Part shown: piece after piece, positions 13,151-23,644 of the stretch
Layout of the letters: each line of letters opens with the position of its first letter
How positions within the stretch are numbered: position 1 is the stretch's first letter
NCBI RefSeq assembly: GCF_019649055.1
Contig: NW_026570347.1
Coordinates: 1 to 64,000 of the forward strand
Length of the DNA stretch: 64,000 nt
Origin: Paramacrobiotus metropolitanus
Taxonomy: Eukaryota > Tardigrada > Eutardigrada > Parachela > Macrobiotidae
Direction of reading: 5' to 3'
Program-made: the position numbers and the translations under genes
The notes under the pieces: generated by a model
Database searches by the model: none
Seen by the model: the letters and a program-made list of their open reading frames with translations, nothing else
What the model was told of the DNA's origin: nothing

Positions 13151-15068
13151 TTAACTGTTACCTAGGTTCCCCTTTGCACACAGCTGGCACAAACGAATGG
13201 TGTGCTTGCCGCACACTGGAACTTGACATCCGGCACAACACGTTGATGTGCAGGAAGTTCGCCTCTCGCTATCGTAGCATGGTTTGCAGCGAACGCGTGA
13301 GGTCAGTTTTGTTAGTACTGCCGGGGAAGGTTCAGCGGATTTAGTAGGCAAAGGAATTTCCAAAAAATTCAGAACAACGTCAATCTGACACTTAATGTCG
13401 ATATGCAAAGTCTTCACATTTCGGCGGTTTAGTAGTTGGGGTGTAATTAACGCATATCCGACTTTCCGCAAAAAAGTACGGCGTCTATGAGGCGAAGCAA
13501 TATTCCAGCCGGGGTTGATGTTATCCCATATTACGAAACTGTTATGCAAAGACACGTCAACAATCCCAAAGAACACGGCCATTGGCCAACGTCGGCACTT
13601 TCGCTTTACGCTGTTGTAACTGATGATCTGGTCTAATAAATCTACGCCAGCTTTTCCTTTGTTGTAGTCCAGAATTATTTCCGGCTTGTTTAGCTGTTTT
13701 CCGTCATTGTTCACCAGTGTTTCATCGATCTCGCTATCATGGTGCAGCGTGCTCAATAGGATTACAGCCCTTCGGGCGCGCGGCACATATGAAACAATGG
13801 TATATTGTTCGTGGTAGCCAAACAAGCTGGAATACACTGCACGGTCTTTGTGTGGCAAGAACTGTAGCGGAACTTCCGCTTTGTTTTTTCTGATGGTGCC
13901 AATCAATGTCATATTACGTTCCCAAAGTTTTTCGGCCAATTGCAGACTCGTAAAAAAATTATCCATATAAACATTTCTCCCCGAGTTGCAACCAAAAGGC
14001 TCCACCATATCCATTACCACCCGCTGTCCCTGATTTTTTTCCGGTGGTCCATCGGTGGTTCTACCGACGTAGATTTGGAAATTCAAACAGTATCCATTAA
14101 TGTCACAAACCATAAAAATTTTAAGGCCGTATTTACTGCGGGGCTTATTGGGCATATACTGCTTGAAATGACAACGGCCCTTGAACGGGAGCAGCTGTTC
14201 GTCGACTGTCACATTCTCTCCCGGCACGTAGTTTGCAAACAAAAGCGGCACCCATAAGTTCAACACATTGCGAATGTGTGTCAGTTTGTCTTTTTTGACA
14301 AAGGCATGACGCGATAAGGGATCATCAAAGCGAAGAGCAACGAGAATCTGCTTAAAACGGTCACGAGACATTACGGCTCCATATAACGCTCTTCCTTCCG
14401 CTTTGCTCCACAGCTCATGTACAGGGTGGCAGTTATCATTATTCGCTGCTTGGAGAATGAGTAAACCTAATGAAATAATACTTATCTTATTTATTATTAT
14501 ATTATTTGCTGATCATTGATATATTAATTATTATATCGTTTATTAATTTAAGTATTGTTTATTGGTAATAATTACTTTTATCGCGCACAAGGAACGGGAT
14601 TGTTGTTTACTTACCAAGAAACGCATCAAGTTCCTGAGGTGTTAATACTGGCCAATCAGAAAATAAACGTGGTCCGTGCATGTTGGTGAACTGCAGCAGT
14701 ACGTTTTTGACCTCCACAGTTAAAAATAACCGGAAACAGTCTGCCGGTGTTTCGATTCGGGAACGGATGTGGGATGGTACACCCGACTTTCCATTCATTA
14801 AATTTTGCGTGCGTGTTTTCGTGTTAGGTTCAGCGTAGCATTTCCAACTGATACCGCTACGCGACACATATTCCTCGTCGTTTAAAGTGTATAAAAAATC
14901 TTCATCATCCGATTGTTCATCATCTTCCGAATCATTCTGCTCATATTCACCATCAGGTTCATCCAACAGCTCTTTATCGGTAGAAGGAATATCATCGATA
15001 TCCGAATCACAATTACCCGCATCATCAGATATGTTATCATGCAGTAATTTTCGTTTTCTTGACGGCAT
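13151..15068 (-). CDS. piggyBac family transposase
   Basis: Cut-and-paste DDD transposase. Two exons (15068-14615 and 14466-13151, phase-1 junction) make 589 residues, close to the 594 of the type element. Seen: a basic then strongly acidic N-terminus (MPSRKRK, followed by runs of D and E), the block ELWSKAEGRALYGAVMSRDRF, the three catalytic aspartates in NVTVDEQLLPFKGR (about residue 240), NVYMDNFF (about 320) and AGVDLLDQ (about 427), and a Cys/His-rich zinc-binding tail (CKPC, CTSTCC, CGKH, CQLC). An upstream in-frame ATG at 15107 would add 13 residues; the MPSRKRK start is preferred. The intron interrupts DAFLG/LLIL, a normally continuous piggyBac core motif. All catalytic residues are present. 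It is transcribed toward the left TIR. Confidence 0.95.
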
Positions 15069-15662
15069 TTTAAAAATCACAATACCGCTAATCAGCTTAC
15101 ATTTCAAAATAAATTTTAGGGAATCAAATGAATGGTTAGAACGATAAGCAGGTTGTGTAACGTTTCTACGACAGTAGTGATAAGACGATACCTATGCAGT
15201 GACCTACCTATGCGGCCAGTCTTGCATAGAAAAGTTAAATGCTTTCCCTTGAGCCTACTTCTCTGTAGGACAAAAGAAATTCTATTTTCCGAGGCCGGCC
15301 TACATTCTCATCCGGCATAACGACACCATCGCGGATCCAAATTTTTTTCACAGCTGTTCGCAAAAGTACTACTTTCGAAACTTGCTCATACACAGCGCAG
15401 ACATTTTATACAACAGCCAGGATTTATCTCACATACAAATGTCGCGCCGTTTCTTTGTGCTCACAATTTGTCTTACTTCCGGGAAAACCTGTATCACTTT
15501 GATACACCTGTTTTTCTGGAAGACCTTAAGTTTTTAAATTTTTCAAAAAATGTTAAGAGTATGCTATCAGTACCTACATAGCATACCACGGGAGAAAAAC
15601 GCCTAATTTTACTTTGTTGGGTGTGTACTGTTCGTTTTCAATTGTGATGTATCAGTTTTACG

Positions 15663-15680
15663 ATGTCAGGCCATTAAGGG
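15663..15680. repeat. piggyBac right terminal inverted repeat
   Basis: Reads ATGTCAGGCCATTAAGGG and is followed by the TTAA target duplication at 15681-15684. Confidence 0.93.
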
Positions 15681-15684
15681 TTAA

Positions 15685-18060
15685 GTAAAAACAAAAAAAA
15701 AGGTTAAAGGGAACTACTTATAATGGAAATTGATAAAGTAACTGGCAGTTAACCAACGTGAATGAATAAATGCAAAACCAACTTTTCCTGAACTAAACAT
15801 TTTTGAGTCTCAAATTCTGGGATGCCAGAGTGACTGCAGCCAAACATCAGCCGTGGGTTTTGATTATCTTGCGCGTACTGTCATGCGGAAAATTTGAAAT
15901 AGCAGAATTTGGTTCCGGTAATAGGAAAAGTAAAAACCAGATCTGCGTGGATTTGTTTGGAAATGGTGGTTTGCATTGGACAGGGTATTTATTGCATATT
16001 TGACACCTCAGTTTTTTGCGTTTAGTGGCGTGGCTATCTGGTTGCGGTGGTTGCAAGGTGAAGTATTTCGTGGCACAAAAACTTCGCAACCCGTAATCGA
16101 TTGTAAATGAGGTCAGTTTGCCACCCTGAGTCAGCCGGGTGTAAACTTAAGTAACCAACGTGGTAAGCATACCAAGGGTCTAACAGGTTGACCTTGTTTT
16201 TTTCTGTTTTCCCCGTGGTGATGGGGAAGACGATCTGCCGTCACATCAGGACTTTGATATTTTGATAACGATATCTGTATCTTTGTGCCATGTCTGGCAT
16301 AACACTTTTATGCCATAGTAATTGGAGCCGTCCACCCAGTAGCTTTTATTTCTTTCACATCTTTACGGGTATTCGAATAGCCTGAACTGCAATTTCCGCG
16401 CATAAAGGCCTGCCATTTTTAGTAAAATTTCACGGGACCTTTGTTTTCATGAAAGGTACAGAGATCTGACACTCCATAAACTCTATGTGGAGGACAACTG
16501 GCCTATCTTCCTGCTTGATGTCTTCTTTCAAAGGTGTTGGAGAGCCAGAGATAGCCGAGTGATCCGCTTTATTTGCGTTTTTTCAAAACTGTCCCGGGAT
16601 ATCTGGTAATCTGAATCCAGCGGCTCGATAGTAAAACGATGCGGTTGCTTACAAAAATTTATGGCTGCTTCTTTCGAGTTTTGTCCGTTCCTTCGACGAG
16701 ACACTCCGCTGCCGCGGATGCGATAAGTGTTTAGGACGTCGTCATCGCACCCTGGATAAGCGTGGCATGACGTTTCTTTTTACCACGAGATCCGTACTCT
16801 CGAGGTGGGGTTAACGACAACAAATAGTTTGGACGTTATAGTGGCATCAGAGGCGTCTGCCACTTTAATGGAAAACAAATGTCAAACTATCTCGTCGTAC
16901 TTGCAGTTCCGGATCACAAGGTTACTGTTCAAGTGCCGAGTTGCTCGGCGGAAGTTCCTGATCGACTTGGGATACACCAGCTTCTTCGTGGGACGCTAGT
17001 TTTTATGGCTCACATGAACAGCCATTGTGCCGACACCTGCAACGTTTCAAACAGGGTTATCTTTGTCCAGCGATTTTAAAGCGGGTTCAGCAGTGAGATC
17101 AGGGGCAAATGGCCGATAAATGGTCTTTCTCATTGTCTACAAAAATTTTACGAAGGATTTGCCAAGGCTGGACCCGGATTAATGATTTACTGCCGATCCG
17201 CACTCCCAATCTGCAAAACAACTTGATCTATTGTCTTTCCCGCAAATCGTCGGAAAGAACGGAGCTGACCTCTAACACAAACTCCAGATAAACTTAATGG
17301 GGGTCCACTAAACGATTTCCCCTGCAATCGTTTATTCGTTTTTTAGAATTCTGCGTTGGATTCTTTACCTTCAGGCTTTGGAAACGGTATCCGGTGATTG
17401 CGAGCAACGGCTTTAGGTAAATTGTGGTCATTGGGGCAACTACAAATTTTTTTGGAGCCCGATTTTGAAAGGCGGTACAATTCAGAGTCCTACTTGAACT
17501 GTTGCCGTTGTCGAGATGCGGGGTCCACTGGTGGCTCAGTCACCGGTCTAGATTAAGCAGCCAACCAAGGTTCTTGGTGAAGCTGATAGCGCGATCGGGT
17601 TTTCTTGTGTATTTGATGGGTTCTGTCACAACCTTGTCGCACCTGACCACGTTCCAGGTGGGCAAAAGTTTCGCACTGGCAGTTGACCTAACCTATTGAA
17701 TTGCCGCGTTTTATCTCCTAAATTTTTTATTTTTCCGGTCTGGCAACACCAGTTTCTTAAGTGTTTTCAGTCTTTTTGGAGACTCGGCCGCTCATTCGAG
17801 GGATTAGGTTTTCGACTACCCTGTCGAACATGGTTGATTCGATCATTGATGGGGTGAGTCGCAGTCTACAGATAGCAACGGTACTACCGTAGCAAAGTGA
17901 GCAGCGGGTAAAACGGCTTTGACTGAGCCGGCTCGAATGAGAAATGTGGCCGACCCCGATGCCGTGCCGTTAAACGTGCTAGGATTCTCAGCATGCCGGT
18001 AAGCAAGTCGATGTCTGACAAAAGCTTACACAAAAAAAAAGTTTGAAAGTCAAATCTTTA
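15685..18060. other. Non-coding, GC-richer stretch leading into satellite
   Basis: No frame longer than about 65 residues and no recognisable protein on either strand. From about 16,100 the base composition looks more GC-rich than the flanking gene regions. The text reads like an old decayed repeat that ends in the satellite at 18061. I could not assign it to a family. Confidence 0.45.
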
Positions 18061-18900
18061 GATTGGGTCAAGATTTAAGGCTTCGCCACTTATTAGTACG
18101 GTGAGTTTGTCATTATTGCGCAGGTGGTTATCCATGTGACGGTCCTTCGAAAACACGCTTCCTAGACCGGGTCAAAATTCCCGGACCGGGTCAAAATTTA
18201 CGGCCCCGCCATACATTAGTACAGCGAGTTCGTCAATAATGCCCGGGTGGTTCCCCGTGTGACGCTTCCTCCAAAACGCGCCACCTGGGCCGGTCAAAAT
18301 TCCCGGACCAGGTCAAAATTTACGGCCCCCCATACTTTAGTACAGTGGGTTCGTCAATAATGCCCGGGTGGTTCCCCGTGTGATGGTTCTTCCAAAACGC
18401 GCCAACTGGGCCGGTCAAAATTCCCGGACCGGGTCAAAATTTACGGCCCCCCATACTTTAGTACAGCGGGTTCGTCAATAATGCCCGGGTGGTTCCCCGT
18501 GTGACGGTTCCTCCAAAACGCGCCACCTGGGCCGGTCAAAATTCCCGGACCGGGTCACAATTTACGGCCCCGCAATACTTTAGTACGGCGGGTTCGTCAA
18601 TAATGCCCGGGTGGTTCCCCGTGTGACGGTTCTTCCAAAACACGCCACCTGGGCCAGTAAAATTCCCGGACCGGGTCAAAATTTACGGCCCCCCATACTT
18701 TAGTACAGCGGGTTCGTCAATAATGCCCGGGTGGTTCCCCGTGTGACGGTTCCCCAAAACGCGCCACCTGGGCCGGTCAAAATTCCCGGACCGGGTCAAA
18801 ATTTACGGCCCCGCCATACTTTAGTACGTCGGGTTCGTCAATAATGCCCGGGTGGTTCCCCGTGTGACGGTTCCTCCAAAACACACCACCTGGACCGGTA
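18061..18900. repeat. Tandem satellite, about 121 bp unit, seven copies
   Basis: The phrase GGGTCAAAATTTACGG recurs near 18,065 (diverged), 18,188, 18,310, 18,431, 18,552, 18,673 and 18,793, a steady 120-122 bp period. Each unit also carries TTCGTCAATAATGCCCGGG, GGTTCCCCGTGTGACGG and the CCAAAACGCGCCACCTGG block. The first copy is the most diverged and the later ones are nearly identical, as expected for ongoing unequal exchange. Confidence 0.95.
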
Positions 18901-18939
18901 AGTACTGATAAATTTTGTGGTACCTTCTCAATTGCTTCA

Positions 18940-19015
18940 GCGGGGGGCTGCGCCCCCCGCACCCCCTGCTTATTGGGGCTCCGCCCCAAACCCCGGCCAG
19001 GGGCTTCGCCCCTGG
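18940..19015. repeat. Three consecutive GC-rich hairpins
   Basis: Three perfect short palindromes lie close together: 18940-18960 (arms GCGGGGGGC), TTGGGGCTCCGCCCCAA at 18973-18989, and CCAGGGGCTTCGCCCCTGG at 18997-19015. Each has a three-base loop inside a GGGGC/GCCCC stem. CCCCGGGG follows at 19017-19024. The local composition is far from that of the surrounding DNA. Confidence 0.85.
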
Positions 19016-19335
19016 ACCCCGGGGACCCAGCTCTTCGCGTGACGCACTACAACTTAAAAACGCTCGCTCGCTCGCTTGATTGATGGCCTAATGTAAAAAA
19101 TTTCAGAAAGTGAATTGTTATCGTGAATTAATCCGTGAAATCGAAATTTTATCTGCATCAATGCCAGGGCAGTTGAGCAAGGGCAGTATAAGCATTCGAA
19201 AAGCGTAGGAAAATCAAAGATAGCAAACAATTCATGTGATAACGTCCGCACTCAAGCACCAGAATCTGATCCGATCGGAAAACACCTAATTTGGTACGAG
19301 ATCAGAAGAGTTTCGTGCGCTTTCACATTGCCGTG

Positions 19336-20972
19336 TTATTTCACTAGTTTCTTCTTCTTTGTGGGCGTATTCTTGCCGGTAATCGATGATTCTGTCCCTG
19401 TCTGCAAATGTTTCCGCACTCGTTTTCCGCATTTCGGCATTACCGATTCATTCCCGCTTTCGATTGGTAACTCTTTTTCTTCGACAGTAGCTGATACTTT
19501 CTCCATTACAGCGGCCAAAAAGGCATCTAGTTCGTTTGGAATAGGCCTTATCGCTAAGGCCGTTATTCGGCATCCTGTATTCACCACACCCAGGATTCTC
19601 CAGGTTTTCTGCAGAGAGAAAACAAAAATTATTCCGGCTGGCAGTTGCCAGTTAATAAGCAATTTTCAGTTGACAAATGACCGTGCCTGTGTCATATCAA
19701 TGTTCCATGCCTTAACTGACTGATCGGATGAGGCAGTGATTAAAAATAAAGCATTTTTTTCTAAAACGATAAATTCCGCTCCCCGAATTCTCGACTCGTG
19801 TGCAGGAAATTCAAGGATAACGGATTTCGAGTCCACAGAAAACAAGCTGATTTTTCCAGTTCCACTTCCACATAGCAGGATACTGTCGCTAATAAACGAG
19901 ACAGTTTCAAGCTTTTCCGGAAATGTATGAGCAAGGATGCAATCCGTGGACTACGAACAAAAAAGACCGATGAATTCAGAAAGCGCGGAAATACAGTGAG
20001 GCTGGACGAAATGTTGGAAAGGAAAGAATGCTCACCGACAGGTTAAATATCTCTACACAAGCGTCCCGCTTCAGTACATAAAATGTCCCAGTCGGACTAA
20101 ACCGGATTGAGTCGAAGCTTTTCCGTAAATTTCTTATGAACGAATATTTTCCGGCAACCAAATCCCATACAATCAATTTGTTATCACTGCCAACCGATAA
20201 CGCTAACTTTTTTGAAGGGTGAATATCAAATGACAGCACAGCACCCCTAAAAACGGATATATAACCAAAGCATTTTCGCATTCCGAAAGTTGAAGAATAA
20301 AATCATAAAGCCTTACTTATGGCCCTTGAAAGTGCGCTGCAATTCCCATATCCGTGCTCTCCACATGCGGATGGTGCCATCGGTGCTGGCACTGTATAAA
20401 AAATCTTTCCCAGCGAATCTCACGCACGTCACATCTCCTAAACACATAACGAAACTGTGAAGGTCCAACTCGGGAATAAAATACTGGAACGGAAATTCAA
20501 ATTTGCGATTCTGTCATTCTGCTTACCTTCGTGGCTAACTAAAGAGCCCACATCAGCCCCGTGCTCCAAATCGAGAATATGAATGGTTTCGTCTGTGCTC
20601 CCGGATACCAGAAAACCTTTCTCCGAAATTGAAAGGCACCTGATACATCCAATTTGAGAAACGTCCGAGAAACGCGGTTCGAAAACCTACAAACGGCGAT
20701 ATTAATTTCGTGACGCTGACCAGCAATAACCAAAAAAAGCATGACTATCCGAAACACACAGCAAGCCAACCACTATAGTTCCCAGGAATATGTTTCAGTT
20801 GGATAACCACGATCACAGAAATATGATGCAAGTACAAGAAAGTATTAAAATAGGTAGGTAGTCTTTTTCAACTTACCAATACCGCTGGAAACTCTCCGCT
20901 TGTTCCTTCACTCGTCGGTTTCAAACGATACCCAACTTTCGCAGAATCATACGACCCAACGACAATCTCCAT
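19336..20972 (-). CDS. PAK1IP1: WD40 protein, PAK1-interacting protein 1 / Mak11 family
   Basis: Nucleolar beta-propeller; in family members it acts in 60S ribosome maturation, and in mammals it also binds PAK1. Six exons close in frame: 20972-20877, 20686-20527, 20437-20317, 20246-20036, 19950-19675 and 19608-19336, giving 378 residues (human about 392). Seen: start MEIVVGSYDSAKVGY; repeat blocks GSTDETIHILDLEHG, SASTDGTIRMW, then HPSKKLALSVGSDNKLIVWD and TASSDQSVKAWN; and a lysine-rich C-terminus (TPTKKKKLVK) as in the family. The donor of the fifth exon (before GTCAAC) is weak but is the one that keeps the frame. It is divergent from TMEM14; the shared upstream region carries a foldback element. 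Confidence 0.88.
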
Positions 20973-21340
20973 GACTGTCGACGAAATCTTGCTTGTTCAA
21001 TAGTCAGTGCTAAGTAGCTGGCACATTCGTTGTACTTCTTCAGTTTTTCGTAGTGCGAAGTGAGAACTGTAAAGTTCTTTTGGAAAATGGAAAGTTTGTT
21101 AAATTGTTAATGGATCCTATCTACTCTAAATTTCAAAGGAAATTTAATAAGAGGACGAACGGAGAGCGATTGCGAAATCAGCTTCCGGTCAAGCAAACGC
21201 CGTACCATGGAGGTGGACATTAGTCTCTAAGTCAAGAAAGGGAAATCCCCCCGCGGAGAATGGTAAGACTCCGACGTCCGAAATACGTTTTTATTCGACT
21301 CAGAGATTGGACGTTTATGCTCTTTATAGTGAAATAATAG

Positions 21341-22099
21341 GGGCTTTGCGTTGCAACTTGTATGTCACATAAGTTAGCACCCATCTACATAAGTAAGACT
21401 TCCGGCCGTCGAAATTGGTTTGTGCGTATGGCTTGAAACGAGCTGGTGTGCGGCACGCGTGTAGATGTGACCAGCTCGCTCATAAACACACAAGTAGCCG
21501 ACCTGACTGCCAGTCAATCTCCAAAACTTGCAGCACGCTTCTTTCGTTTGCCTCAACAGAACTTCCCAATCGATATATCAAAGATAGATTAATTTTCAAA
21601 CTTTTTGGTATACAGCAAATGGAAATCTATGGCAAATCAAGAAAGTTATGGCTGTTTTGGTTTTTCGTAAACAAAGCATAGGCCCGTGTGAGGAGGCGTT
21701 GCTTGCATCCTATGCTAAGTCTATGAGAAACTAAAACAGCCATAACTTTCTTCATTTGTCATAGATTTCCACTTGTGTATACCAAAAAGTTTGCAAATTA
21801 ATTCTCTATCTTTTGATATATCGATTGGGAAGTTCTGTTGAGAAATCAACGAAAGACGAGCGTTTGAAATTTCGAGATCCACTGGCAGTTCGATCAGTTT
21901 CGTGTATGTATGCATGCTAGGGGTGGAGCTACATACATACGCGTAAGGCTCTTACGAGTATGCATTTTTGGCACCGCCCTCACACAAGCACACATCTAAT
22001 TTGCGCGGCAGCGAATCGCCGCATTGTGGGTTCGGCCATGGCGTAACTTGTATTGATGGGTCCTTAGTTGTGTAGCATACAAGTAGCAACGCAAAGCCC
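21341..22099. repeat. 759 bp foldback element (long inverted repeat)
   Basis: The two halves are imperfect inverted copies about 350 bp long with their apex near 21,690. The outer ends are GGGCTTTGCGTTG at 21341 and its complement ending at 22099. Inner matching blocks include CAGAACTTCCCAATCGATAT and AGAAAGTTATGGCTGTTTT. Short inverted AATAAT/ATTATT flanks extend the symmetry. No transposase frame is inside, so it is a non-autonomous foldback or MITE-like insertion. It ends about 100 bp before the TMEM14 start codon. Confidence 0.88.
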
Positions 22100-22199
22100 G
22101 GAATTATTGCTAAGAACAGTAACGAAAATCGTTATTAGAGAGTAGATAAAAATACGAACGAACATTTTTTCGCCGGGATCTTGTGTCGCTTTACTCAAA

Positions 22200-23083
22200 A
22201 TGAATAACATAAAGCAACAAATACTGCAACCGAGTCAGCCTGATTACCTAGGCTTTTTGTATTCGGCGATGGTTGCTGCTGGAGGGATTGCTGGTTATGC
22301 CAAAGCAGGTAAGACATCACACATTTGCTACTCCTAGTCGTGTGTATACGAAGTTTTCAGTGTTGTTGTCCACTTGATGTTTATATGTGTAACATATTTC
22401 ATAATTTGTGGTTTGAATCCATACAGCTGTGGCAGCTTCTGATCGAAATCTGTTATAGGCAGCGTTCCTTCATTGGCCATGGGATTGCTGTTCGGTGGAA
22501 TTTTGGGCGCAGGTTCATATATGGTTTCCCAAAACCGGAATAACGTGCTGCTTTCGACAGGTAGGGTTGGCGTCATGAGAGCAAATTTAAAATTTGGAGA
22601 AAAAACAGAGTTTTGCTATTTAAGGCTGCTTCGATATTTCCTTTAATATTTTTAAATTGCTTTGATATTTCCTGTGTGCGTAATTTGGTATTGGTGACAT
22701 CACGTTTACAGTTGCTCAATCTTGCATGGAAGCGCTCAATACAAAATTTATGTCAAGGGATTCTTGCAATAATCATCTTTGTTTTTAGTTGCAAGTGGAC
22801 TTTTAGCCGGTGTAATGGGCTCACGCTTTTATAAGACTGGAAGTTTTATGCCAGCTGGGATGGTTGCAACTCTGAGGTAAGCGATGAACGACGAATATCT
22901 GTAATGTTCGTGGTTGTCACTGGTTCCACTATTTTGTATCAATAATACTCGTAGTATGTAAAAGATGTAGCAGGTACTTTTTATACCGAAATCAAGTTGC
23001 AGATTTTCAAATCTTACAGCTGTTAACATTGTTCTAGTGTGCTGATGCTGCTTCGGTATGGGCAGTATTACATCCGGAAGTAA
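22200..23083 (+). CDS. TMEM14 family membrane protein, copy A
   Basis: Small four-helix membrane protein. Vertebrate TMEM14C sits in the mitochondrial inner membrane and moves a haem precursor (family knowledge; not shown for this copy). Exons 22200-22308, 22459-22560, 22789-22876 and 23038-23083 give 114 residues (human TMEM14C 112). Seen: QPDYLGFLYSAMVAAGGIAG, SVPSLAMGLLFGGILGAGSY, ASGLLAGVMGSRFYKTGSFM and MPAGMVATLSVLMLLRYG, four glycine-rich hydrophobic helices in the family order. Intron phases (1, 1, 2) and inner exon sizes (102 and 88 nt) are identical to copy B, which lies tail to tail 560 bp away. Confidence 0.93.
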
Positions 23084-23644
23084 CCAGAACGAACAGAATT
23101 GGACACCGGTCTTTGATATTTGTTACACGTGCTAATTTTATATTAGTGCACGTCCGCTCTGTACTGTTTCCTGCAAAACTGGAACACAATTCTGTTGTAG
23201 AATTCGGAATTTGGTTGAGATTTCTTACCTTATTAGACTCCATCTTAATATGAAACTATGGAGCATATATACTTGCGAAATGCACAGAAATGCGGAAAAG
23301 ACTCACGATTATTTTTGTTGCACAGCTGATCACATCATGAATACGTATGTGCCGAAGAAAGTGCGAGCCATCAGCATACGCGGTTGTTTGACAGAACATT
23401 AAATAACGATCACGGTTGTGCGCCAAATACATAACTCATCACTCGAAATAACAGAACGATGGGTCGACAACTAAATTAAAAAAACAAAAATGTACAATAA
23501 AATATGTACCGAGTAGTCTAAGAATACGTCCAGGACTGCGTCACTGCAGCATATCAATGGCATCTTCCCAGTTTAAACTGTCGGCGAACTCATTATTCCA
23601 CACTTCTCAAGGAACGATCTGGCTTGATTCGGGATTGTCACTCA

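Larger units (their letters stand above)
12717..15684 (-). mobile_element. Complete piggyBac DNA transposon
   Basis: A 2,960 bp element (12721-15680) between TTAA target duplications at 12717-12720 and 15681-15684. The 18 bp terminal inverted repeats differ at one base: CTCTTAATGGCCTGACAT on the left, CCCTTAATGGCCTGACAT as the complement of the right. An internal 11 bp inverted motif, AAACTGATACA (12768-12778, complement at 15648-15658), lies near both ends, as is typical of piggyBac subterminal repeats. It carries one transposase gene with no stop codon or frameshift seen. Structure and coding sequence are those of a recently active, possibly autonomous copy. Confidence 0.95.

Noticed and set aside
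18777-18989. Minus frame starting MGRSPNKQGVRG
   Set aside because: Arises from the GC hairpins and the satellite; no independent coding evidence.
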